Below, piece by piece: positions 57,670 through 64,000 of a stretch of DNA of 64,000 bases. Under the pieces are notes generated by a model. That model was not told where the DNA came from. It saw nothing but the letters and a program-made list of their open reading frames with translations, and made no database searches. The stretch is from Azotobacter vinelandii (lineage in GTDB: Bacteria > Pseudomonadota > Gammaproteobacteria > Pseudomonadales > Pseudomonadaceae): assembly GCF_001571105.1 (NCBI RefSeq), contig NZ_BCTD01000001.1. One strand, 5' to 3'. The translations under genes and the position numbers were made by a program. The first letter of the stretch is position 1. Every line of letters begins with the position of its first letter.

Positions 57670-59475
57670 GTGAAGTCCAATTGTCTTGTCACCCAGCATG
57701 AATACGAGTTGAGGGACGATCAGAACCTGCTTTCCAGGACTGACTTGAAAGGACGCATCACTTATGCTGCCCCCGGTTTCATCGAGGCCAGCGGTTACAG
57801 CCGAGAAGAATTGATCGGTGCGCCGCACAGTCTGGTACGCCACCCCGACATGCCTAGGGAGGCTTTCGCCAATCTCTGGGAAACGCTCCTGCGCCGGGAG
57901 GTCTGGGCCGGGGTGGTCAAGAACCGGCGCAAGAATGGGGACTTCTACTGGGTTCGTGCCAATGTGGCGCCGATCATCGAAAATGGCGAGGTGCTGGGCT
58001 ACTCGTCGGTGCGTGTCAAGGCCAGTCCCCAGGAGCGGTTGGAAGCCGAGCAGGCTTACGCGCGAATCCGTGCGGGAGATACCCGGGGTATCCGCCTCGA
58101 ACGCGGCACGGTCGTCCGGACAGGGCTTTCGGGATGGGACCGGCGTCTCGAGGCCAGTGCGTTCAAGGTCTGCCTGGGTGGCATGATCGGCTTGAATCTG
58201 ATCTTGCTCGCCATCTGCATCGGTCTTGGCTATTTCGGTTTCAGGTATGCCGGCAGCCATGTCCGGCAGTTGCAGTCGGACCTGGGGGATTCTGCTTCGG
58301 CCGCCCTGCTGGCGGCGCTGCAGGATCATCAGCAAAGCCTTTTCTGGGCGCAGACGGGATTGCTCCTGCTGGTCGGTTCACTGATGCTGGTGGCCGGCCT
58401 GACGGTGATGCGCGGCCTGCTGCGCCAGCTTCGGGAGGCCGTGGTTTTTTCCATGCAGATCGCTACGGGCAACCTGGCGGCCATGCCGCCGGCGATGATG
58501 CGCGGTGAGATCGGCAGGCTGATGGACATGCTGATCATCATGCGTACGAGTCTGGGCAACATCGTCACCGATGTCTATCAGTGCCTGGGCGAGGTCCAGC
58601 CAGCCGCCCAGTCGATCGCCAGAGGCAATGTCGACCTGTCCAGGCGCACCGAGCAACAGACGGGTGCCCTGCAGCAGACCGCATCGAGCATGGAGCAGAT
58701 TACCGCTACCGTGCAGCAGAACGCAGCCAATGCGAGGCACGCCAGTTCCTTGTCCCATATGGCCGCCGAAGAGGTCCAGGCCACCGGCTCGGCGATGAAG
58801 TCCGTAGTGCAGAGCATGGAGCGGATCAGCAGCAGTTCCGGGAAGATCGCCGAGATCATTCAGGTCATCGACAGCATCGCCTTCCAGACCAACATTCTCG
58901 CCCTCAACGCCTCGGTGGAGGCCGCCCGGGCTGGCGAGCACGGTCGTGGTTTCGCGGTGGTCGCCAGCGAAGTGCGCAACCTCGCCACCCGGAGTGCGGC
59001 TGCGGCGCAAGACGTGCATGCCCTGATCGAAGTGTCGAGCCGCGAGATTCATGCCGGCGAACAGCATGTCGGAAAGGCCGAGGCAGCCATCCGGCAGGTG
59101 GTCGAGGCGGTACTCGAGGTCGACGGCATCATGAACGAGATCGCCGCCGCCTCGGAGGAACAGACCCGTGGCATAGAGCTTGTCAACCAGGCGGTCGCAC
59201 AGATGGACGAAGTCACCCAGCGCAACGCCGAACTGGTCCAGCAGTCGGCCAGGGATGCCGCGAACCTGGATACCCAGGTAGCCGAGCTGTCCAACGTGAT
59301 TTCGGCATTGAGAGTCAGCGGGCGGGGGGTGGAGCATGTGAGTCGCCAAGATCGCTTCGCTGCCCGTGCCGCCCGGCGGCGCAGCGAGCCCGACCGCAGG
59401 GGCGGCAAGGCCACCGTGCTCCTCGAGCCGGGGATCGCCGTCGCCCCGCCCCGGGAGCGCTGGGCCGAGTTCTGA
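57670..59475 (+). CDS. Aer-like methyl-accepting chemotaxis protein with PAS domain and C-terminal WxxF
   Basis: This 601-residue chemoreceptor starts at GTG 57670 after an AAGGA ribosome binding site. A PAS domain fills about residues 20-125 (TDLKGRITYAAPGFIEASGYSREELIG...FYWVRANVAPI), close to the Aer type that senses redox or oxygen. Membrane helices lie at about 170-190 and 225-247 with only a short loop between, so sensing is likely cytoplasmic. A HAMP-like linker follows, then the signalling hairpin near 398-440 (IDSIAFQTNILALNASVEAARAGE). It ends in RWAEF, an xWxxF pentapeptide that can tether CheR and CheB. It sits alone, between rpoS and fdxA. Confidence 0.88.
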   Translation: MKSNCLVTQHEYELRDDQNLLSRTDLKGRITYAAPGFIEASGYSREELIGAPHSLVRHPDMPREAFANLWETLLRREVWAGVVKNRRKNGDFYWVRANVAPIIENGEVLGYSSVRVKASPQERLEAEQAYARIRAGDTRGIRLERGTVVRTGLSGWDRRLEASAFKVCLGGMIGLNLILLAICIGLGYFGFRYAGSHVRQLQSDLGDSASAALLAALQDHQQSLFWAQTGLLLLVGSLMLVAGLTVMRGLLRQLREAVVFSMQIATGNLAAMPPAMMRGEIGRLMDMLIIMRTSLGNIVTDVYQCLGEVQPAAQSIARGNVDLSRRTEQQTGALQQTASSMEQITATVQQNAANARHASSLSHMAAEEVQATGSAMKSVVQSMERISSSSGKIAEIIQVIDSIAFQTNILALNASVEAARAGEHGRGFAVVASEVRNLATRSAAAAQDVHALIEVSSREIHAGEQHVGKAEAAIRQVVEAVLEVDGIMNEIAAASEEQTRGIELVNQAVAQMDEVTQRNAELVQQSARDAANLDTQVAELSNVISALRVSGRGVEHVSRQDRFAARAARRRSEPDRRGGKATVLLEPGIAVAPPRERWAEF

Positions 59476-59496
59476 GGTTCCTGCCGGCCAACGGAA

Positions 59497-59520
59497 AGGG
59501 CCCGCCGGTTGGCGGGCCCT
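59497..59520. terminator. Convergent terminator between the chemoreceptor and fdxA
   Basis: GGGCCCGCC (59498-59506) pairs with GGCGGGCCC (59511-59519) around GGTT, with a flanking A-T pair. It serves both genes, which converge here. T-runs on either side are short. Confidence 0.7.
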
Positions 59521-59536
59521 CGCGTTTCATATCGGC

Positions 59537-59860
59537 TCAGCGCTCCAGGTGCTGCAGCTTGCCCTTCACGCCATCCCAGTCTTCGGCGTCCGGCAGCGGG
59601 TCCTTCTTCTCGGTAATGTTCGGCCAGACTTCCGCCAGTTCGGCATTCAACTGGATGAACTCCTGCATGTCCTCGGGTACTTCGTCCTCGGAGAAGATCG
59701 CCTGGGCGGGGCACTCGGGCTCGCAGAGCGCGCAGTCGATGCACTCGTCCGGATGAATGACCAGGAAGTTCGGCCCTTCGTAGAAACAGTCTACCGGGCA
59801 GACTTCAACACAATCGGTGTACTTGCACTTGATGCAGTTGTCGGTGACGACGAAGGCCAT
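59537..59860 (-). CDS. fdxA: 7Fe ferredoxin FdxA
   Basis: FdxA is a small electron carrier with one [3Fe-4S] and one [4Fe-4S] cluster. The 107-residue protein has cysteines in CIKCKYTDCVEVCPVDCF and CIDCALCEPECPAQ, matching Azotobacter-type 7Fe ferredoxin I/FdxA. The start is ATG 59858-59860 (MAFVVTDNCIKCKYTDC). It lies between the chemoreceptor and mutS; in P. aeruginosa fdxA is next to mutS and rpoS as here. Confidence 0.94.
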   Translation of the reverse strand: MAFVVTDNCIKCKYTDCVEVCPVDCFYEGPNFLVIHPDECIDCALCEPECPAQAIFSEDEVPEDMQEFIQLNAELAEVWPNITEKKDPLPDAEDWDGVKGKLQHLER

Positions 59861-59994
59861 TCCTGTGTTCTCCTCAGGCGCAGCTGCGGAGCCGAACCGG
59901 CTCCCTGCTTGTATGTGAAGGGCGCCGGACTTCGGGCTAAAGGTTCCGGTGCCCTCTGAAAGCGCGCGATTCTAGCAGTTTGCTCGGGTATGTG

Positions 59995-62562
59995 TTAGAG
60001 CCTCGTTTTCCACGAATACAATAGCTCAAGCGCCTGGCGCGGGCTCAGGTCGTCCGGCTTGAGGCGTGCCAGTTCCTCCATCAGGGGATGCGGCAGGCTG
60101 GCGAACAGATCGCTCTGGATCGGCGGCTGGGGTTTGCCTGCTTCGCGGAGCGGCGCTTCATGGGGCAGGCTGGTGGCCTCCAGACGCGCCAGGTGTTCGC
60201 GGGCACGGCTGATCACCGGTCCAGGCACGCCGGCCAGTTGGGCGACCGCCAGGCCGTAACTCTGGCTGGCCGGTCCCGGCAGCACATGGTGGAGGAAGAC
60301 GATGCGCTCGTTGTGCTCGGTGGCCGACAGGTGCACGTTGGCCACTACCGGTTGGCTTTCCGCCAGCACGGTCAGCTCGAAATAATGGGTGGCGAACAGG
60401 GTCCAGGCGCGCAGGCCGGCCAGGTGCTCGGCCGCCGCCCAGGCCAGTGACAGGCCGTCGAAAGTGCTGGTGCCGCGGCCGACCTCGTCCATCAGCACCA
60501 GGCTGCGTTCGCTGGCATTGTGCAGGATGTTGGCCGTCTCGCTCATCTCCACCATGAAGGTGGAGCGGCCGCCGGCCAGGTCGTCGCTGGAGCCGATGCG
60601 GGTGAAAATGCGATCCACCAGGGAAAGCTCGCAGCTCTGCGCCGGAACGAAGCTGCCGATGTGGGCGAGCAGCACGATCAGCGCCGTTTGCCTCATGTAG
60701 GTGGATTTGCCGCCCATGTTGGGGCCGGTGATGATCAGCATCCGGGTGTTGTCGTCGAGTTCCAGATCGTTGGCGACGAAGGGTGTGTCCAGCACCTGCT
60801 CGACCACCGGATGGCGGCCCTGGCGAATGCGCAGGCAGGGTTCTTCGACGAAGCGTGGGCGATTGAAGTCGAGGTTCAAGGCCCGCTCGGCGAGGTTGGC
60901 CAGCACATCCAGTTCGGCCAGGGCGGTCGCGGTTTCCTGCAGCGGCGCCAACTGGGCGATGAGGATCTCCAGCAGTTCCTCGTAGAGTGCCTTTTCCCGC
61001 GCCAGGGCACGGCTCTTGGCCGACAGGGCCTTGTCCTCGAAGGCCTTCAGCTCGGGCGTGATGAAGCGTTCGGCGCCCTTCAGGGTCTGGCGGCGGATAT
61101 AGTCGGCCGGCGCCTGCTCGGCCTGTACCCGCGGCAGCTCGATGTAATAGCCGTGGATGCGGTTGTAGCCGACCTTGAGGTTGGGCAGCCCGGTGCGTGC
61201 CTTTTCCCGCGCCTCCAGGTCCATGAGGAACTGGCCGGCGTTCTCGCTGAGCGAGAGAAGCTCGTCCAGCTCCGCATCGTAGCCCTGCTTGAGCACTCCG
61301 CCATCGCGAATCACCGCCGGCGGGTTATCGATGATGGCGCGTCTCAGCAGCTCGGCCAGTTCCGGATAGGTCCGGATGTTGCCGGCCAGGGCCTGCAGGT
61401 GCGGCGCTTCCAGCGGACTCAGCGCCGTCTGCAGTTGTGGCAGTGCGGCAAGAGCATCGCGCAGGCGGGCGAGATCGCGCGGGCGGGCATTGCGCAGGCC
61501 GATGCGGGCGAGGATGCGCTCGACATCGCCGATCTCCTTGAGCTGCGGCTGCAGGCTCTCGAAGCGGTAGTCCTGCAGCAGGCAGGCGACGGTGTCCTGG
61601 CGCGCCTCCAGCACTGCGCGATCGCGCAGCGGGCGATTCAGCCAGCGACCGAGCAGGCGGCTGCCCATGGCCGTCTGGCAACGGTCGATCACCGACTGCA
61701 GGGTATTATCGCGCCCGCCGGAAAGGTTGACGTCCAGCTCCAGGTTGCGCCGGCTGGCGCCGTCGAGGATCACGGTATCGTCCAGGCGCTCGTGACGCAG
61801 ACCGCGCAGATGAGGCAGGGCTGTGCGCTGGGTTTCCCTGGCGTAGGCCAGCAGGCAGCCGGCGGCACCGATGGCCAGACCCAGCCCATCGCAGCCGAAG
61901 CCTTTCAGATCCTGGGTGGCGAACTGCTGGCAGAGGCTCTTGTACGCGCTGTCGAAGTCGAAGTCCCAGGGCGCCCGGCGGTGTGCGCCACGACGCTTTT
62001 CCAGCGGCAGACCGGCCGGCCAGTCGTCGGGATACAGCAGCTCCGCCGGATTGAGGCGTTCCAGTTCGGCCAGCAGATTTTCCCAGCCCTGGATCTCCTG
62101 AACGTTGAAGCGACCGCTGGTGATGTCCAGTATCGCCAGACCGAACAGCCGTTCGTCACCGACCACTGCCGCCAGCAGGTTGTCGCGGCGCTCGTCGAGC
62201 AGTGCCTCGTCGCTGACCGTGCCCGGGGTGATGATGCGCACTACCTGGCGCTCCACCGGTCCCTTGGTGGTGGCCGGGTCGCCGATCTGCTCGCAGATCG
62301 CCACCGACTCGCCGAGCTTGACCAGCTTGGCCAGATACCCCTCGACCGAGTGGAAAGGAATGCCGGCCATGGGAATCGACTTGCCGGCCGACTGACCGCG
62401 GGCGGTGAGGGTGATGTCGAGCAGCTTGGCGGCTTTCTTGGCGTCCTCGTAGAACAGTTCGTAGAAGTCGCCCATGCGGTAGAACATCAACTGATCCGGA
62501 TGCTCGCGCTTGAGCTTCCAGTATTGCTGCATCATCGGGGTGTGCTGAGAAAGGCTTTCCAT
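59995..62562 (-). CDS. mutS: DNA mismatch repair protein MutS
   Basis: MutS recognises mismatches and recruits MutL to start repair. The 855-residue protein has the N-terminal mismatch-binding domain (QYWKLKREHPDQLMFYRMGDFYELF, whose Phe inserts at the mismatch), connector and lever domains, and an ABC-type ATPase with Walker A GPNMGGKST at about 613-621 and Walker B VLMDEVGRGTST. A helix-turn-helix dimerisation region ends the protein. Start ATG 62560-62562 (MESLSQHTPMMQQYW). In P. aeruginosa cinA and recA lie near mutS; here an EamA transporter does. Confidence 0.97.
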   Translation of the reverse strand: MESLSQHTPMMQQYWKLKREHPDQLMFYRMGDFYELFYEDAKKAAKLLDITLTARGQSAGKSIPMAGIPFHSVEGYLAKLVKLGESVAICEQIGDPATTKGPVERQVVRIITPGTVSDEALLDERRDNLLAAVVGDERLFGLAILDITSGRFNVQEIQGWENLLAELERLNPAELLYPDDWPAGLPLEKRRGAHRRAPWDFDFDSAYKSLCQQFATQDLKGFGCDGLGLAIGAAGCLLAYARETQRTALPHLRGLRHERLDDTVILDGASRRNLELDVNLSGGRDNTLQSVIDRCQTAMGSRLLGRWLNRPLRDRAVLEARQDTVACLLQDYRFESLQPQLKEIGDVERILARIGLRNARPRDLARLRDALAALPQLQTALSPLEAPHLQALAGNIRTYPELAELLRRAIIDNPPAVIRDGGVLKQGYDAELDELLSLSENAGQFLMDLEAREKARTGLPNLKVGYNRIHGYYIELPRVQAEQAPADYIRRQTLKGAERFITPELKAFEDKALSAKSRALAREKALYEELLEILIAQLAPLQETATALAELDVLANLAERALNLDFNRPRFVEEPCLRIRQGRHPVVEQVLDTPFVANDLELDDNTRMLIITGPNMGGKSTYMRQTALIVLLAHIGSFVPAQSCELSLVDRIFTRIGSSDDLAGGRSTFMVEMSETANILHNASERSLVLMDEVGRGTSTFDGLSLAWAAAEHLAGLRAWTLFATHYFELTVLAESQPVVANVHLSATEHNERIVFLHHVLPGPASQSYGLAVAQLAGVPGPVISRAREHLARLEATSLPHEAPLREAGKPQPPIQSDLFASLPHPLMEELARLKPDDLSPRQALELLYSWKTRL

Positions 62563-62594
62563 TCAATCACTTGGCTTAAGATATCAATTTAACA

Positions 62595-62630
62595 GCGGCA
62601 GGCAGGGACTAATACTACCCTGGCTGCCGC
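62595..62630 (-). terminator. Hairpin between the EamA transporter and mutS
   Basis: Thirteen-base arms (62595-62607 and 62618-62630) match at 12 positions around a 10-base loop. On the minus strand the stem is followed by a modest TGTTAAATT tract. It lies 63 bases past the EamA stop and just upstream of mutS and could end the EamA transcript. Confidence 0.5.
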
Positions 62631-62693
62631 CTGGATTTTGCGGGGGAGGCCGGAATGCCGGTAACCATCGGGCGTGCGTCGAGCGCTGGTCGT

Positions 62694-63581
62694 TCAGGTC
62701 GATAGCGCTGGCAAAATGACCAGCAGGGCGCTGACGACGATGAGCAGCAGCCCGAGTTTTTCCCGCCGGGAAACCTGCTCCTTGAGCCAGTGCTGCGACA
62801 GCAGGAGGGTGAAGAACACCTCGATCTGGCCCAGGGTCTTCACCAGTCCGACGTCTTCCAGGTTGACCGCGGTGAACCAGCACAGGGAGGCGACGGAGCT
62901 GGACAGGCTGATGCGAAATACCAGCGAGGGGCGATTCCACAGTTTCACCAGCGTCTGGCGGTCGCGCAGGGCCAGCCAGCCGGTCAGCGCCGCGACCTGG
63001 ATGCTGATGGTCCACACCAGCGCCCAGGCGGCGGTGTGCATGAAGGGTAGTTGTAGCTGATGGCAGGCATCGCGCACCCACAGGGTGGTCAGGGCGAAGC
63101 ACAGGCCGCTCGCCAGACCCAATAGCAGGGTCGTGAGATCCAGCGAGCCGGGCTCGCCGCGCCCCTTCATCAGCCAGACGGCCCCCGCGCCTACCATTAC
63201 GCCCAACCAGCCGACCGGGCCGAGCAGCGCGCCGAAAAAGACCGAGCCCAGCACCGCAGCCAGCAGGGCCTCGCTCTTGGCCAGGCCGACGCCCGTGGCA
63301 TAGCTACGGCGCTGGAACAGTAGCACCATGAGGGTGGTAGCGAGGATCTGTGCGAAGGCGGCGGCGGCCACGTCGAAGACGAAACGGCCACTGAAGTGTG
63401 GCTGTTCGGCGGGGGTGCTGGCATACAGCAGCGCCAGGTAGAGCACGGCCAGCGGCAAGGCCCAGATGAAGCGTGCCAGGGTTACGCCCAGCGCGTTCAC
63501 CTCGTGGCTGAGCTGTTTCTGCTGGGCGTTGCGTAGCGCCTGGGTGAAAGCGGCGAGCAGGGTGAAGGGAATCCAGAGCAT
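62694..63581 (-). CDS. EamA/DMT-family inner-membrane transporter
   Basis: This 295-residue protein has about 10 hydrophobic helices arranged as two EamA repeats (for example ATTLMVLLFQRRSYATGVGLAKSEALLAAVLGSVFFG in the first half and the matching TLGQIEVFFTLLLSQ in the second). EamA proteins export or import amino acids, nucleosides or small metabolites. The substrate cannot be read from the sequence. It is transcribed toward mutS and away from hsp20. I do not recognise a specific gene name. Confidence 0.85.
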   Translation of the reverse strand: MLWIPFTLLAAFTQALRNAQQKQLSHEVNALGVTLARFIWALPLAVLYLALLYASTPAEQPHFSGRFVFDVAAAAFAQILATTLMVLLFQRRSYATGVGLAKSEALLAAVLGSVFFGALLGPVGWLGVMVGAGAVWLMKGRGEPGSLDLTTLLLGLASGLCFALTTLWVRDACHQLQLPFMHTAAWALVWTISIQVAALTGWLALRDRQTLVKLWNRPSLVFRISLSSSVASLCWFTAVNLEDVGLVKTLGQIEVFFTLLLSQHWLKEQVSRREKLGLLLIVVSALLVILPALST

Positions 63582-63868
63582 GAGAGAGACCCGTGTGAGG
63601 ACGACACAGGGTCTGGCGCATTCGCTCGGGCGTCAAGCCCGGCGCCTGCAGAGGTGCAGCCCGCTCGGGACAGGGGGCATGTGGGAGGCCGTTGTGATCG
63701 ACATCTTTCGTTTCGCCGTGGCCGACGGACAGAGGCCGGCCCGCTCACCCAGGGAATGCTCGTTCGCCGATTCGAAAGTTGCATGTCCCGTTTGTCGTCC
63801 TTATTGGAAAAGTACCGGAACCGTGAATTCCGTCTGCCAAAAGAACCGAAAAATTTTGCTCGCCGCCC

Positions 63869-63896
63869 CTTGAAGCCTGTTTGTCCGTCCCTATTT
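63869..63896 (+). promoter_or_regulatory. Sigma32-like heat-shock promoter of hsp20
   Basis: CTTGAAG (63869-63875) and CCCTATTT (63889-63896) are separated by 13 bases, close to the sigma32 consensus CTTGAAA-N13-CCCCATnT. Transcription would begin near 63905, leaving a leader of about 60 bases before the hsp20 ATG. Confidence 0.65.
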
Positions 63897-63938
63897 AAGA
63901 AGTAAGGGATGCCGAAGTCGGGTCTCTGTCTCAATGAA

Positions 63939-63957
63939 CTTGCCGATAATTCGGGAG
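63939..63957 (+). promoter_or_regulatory. ROSE-like RNA thermometer hairpin hiding the hsp20 ribosome binding site
   Basis: CTTGCCGA (63939-63946) pairs with TCGGGAG (63951-63957) around TAAT: C-G, T-A, T-G, then a bulged G at 63942, then C-G, C-G, G-C, A-T. The 3' arm is the Shine-Dalgarno sequence GGGAG, 7 bases before ATG 63965. A bulged G opposite the Shine-Dalgarno in a short weak stem is the hallmark of ROSE thermometers on small heat-shock genes, which melt as temperature rises. Confidence 0.6.
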
Positions 63958-63964
63958 ATTGAAT

Positions 63965-64000
63965 ATGGCTACTTTCACCATGGCTCCGTTGTTTCGCCAA
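63965..64000 (+). CDS. Small heat-shock protein Hsp20/IbpA, first 12 codons only
   Basis: The frame opens at ATG 63965 and runs off the window edge as MATFTMAPLFRQ. IbpA-type Hsp20 proteins of pseudomonads start almost the same way (AFSLAPLFRxSVGFD), so this is probably the beginning of an alpha-crystallin chaperone gene that holds unfolding proteins during heat stress. The sigma32-like promoter and thermometer-like hairpin in front support this strongly. In A. vinelandii an Hsp20 under RpoS control is needed for desiccation resistance of cysts; whether this is that gene is an inference. Confidence 0.65.
   Translation, partial: MATFTMAPLFRQ

Larger units (their letters stand above)
63582..63964. 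other. EamA-hsp20 divergent intergenic region
   Basis: The 383-base gap holds no convincing gene; a plus-strand open frame at 63654-63905 has Arg-rich, family-free composition and is rejected. Its right part becomes AT-richer and contains a sigma32-type promoter and a thermometer-like leader for hsp20. The left part presumably holds the EamA promoter, which I cannot place with confidence. Confidence 0.6.

Noticed and set aside
63654..63905. A plus-strand open frame of 83 codons between the EamA gene and hsp20.
   Set aside because: Arg-rich, no good ribosome binding site, no family resemblance, and it overlaps the sigma32-like promoter.

Overview
This is a GC-rich, gene-dense chromosomal segment from a gammaproteobacterium of the Pseudomonas/Azotobacter group. 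The evidence is the gene content and order (rpsB-tsf-pyrH-frr-uppS-cdsA-dxr-rseP-bamA-skp-lpxD-fabZ-lpxA-lpxB-rnhB-dnaE-accA-tilS-pyrG-kdsA-eno-ftsB-ispD, then adhC-fghA-ispF-truD-surE-pcm-nlpD-rpoS-fdxA-mutS), which is the Pseudomonadaceae arrangement, together with protein starts that closely resemble remembered P. aeruginosa sequences. An Azotobacter-like genome is my best guess because of departures from the P. aeruginosa order, but the sequence alone does not prove the genus. Nearly everything is chromosomal housekeeping. I see no CRISPR array, transposase, integrase, rRNA or tRNA gene.

Layout. 1-10.1 kb: rlmA (cut by the window edge), dapE and the glucan synthase ndvB on the minus strand. 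tcdA and an unusual Gly-rich lipoprotein hydrolase follow on the plus strand. csdE, csdA, dapD and an ArsC-like reductase follow on the minus strand, with a REP-like double hairpin between dapD and csdA. 10.2-16.6 kb: a four-gene plus-strand operon coding for a Wadjet/MksBEFG-type SMC complex (order C-B-A-D, with an unusually short toprim protein), the only clear accessory or defence system in the window. 16.7-23.1 kb: a Na+/H+ antiporter, then dapC, glnD and map on the minus strand. 23.3-49.4 kb: the large plus-strand run for translation, isoprenoid and phospholipid precursors, outer-membrane assembly, lipid A, the replicative polymerase, fatty acid synthesis, CTP, Kdo, enolase and division. 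49.6-57.0 kb: formaldehyde detoxification (adhC-fghA), ispF-truD-surE-pcm, a broken DUF368 gene, then nlpD-rpoS. 57.7-64 kb: a PAS-containing chemoreceptor, then fdxA, mutS and an EamA transporter on the minus strand, and the first 12 codons of an Hsp20 gene running off the right edge.

The genes work together mainly in envelope growth. IspD, IspF, Dxr and UppS make the undecaprenyl carrier; CdsA feeds phospholipids; FabZ, LpxA, LpxB, LpxD and KdsA build lipid A-Kdo; BamA, Skp and RseP assemble and monitor outer-membrane proteins; DapC, DapD and DapE supply diaminopimelate for peptidoglycan; FtsB and NlpD act at division. Stress functions (SurE, Pcm, RpoS, Hsp20) sit near the right end.

Points most worth a second look: the Wadjet-like operon with its short JetD; a sigma32-like promoter plus a ROSE-like RNA thermometer hairpin in front of the hsp20 gene; a lipoprotein hydrolase with Asp where the nucleophile Ser should be and a 70-residue poly-Gly insert; the decayed DUF368 gene; a chemoreceptor ending in a WxxF pentapeptide; and a structured rpsB leader behind an extended -10 promoter.
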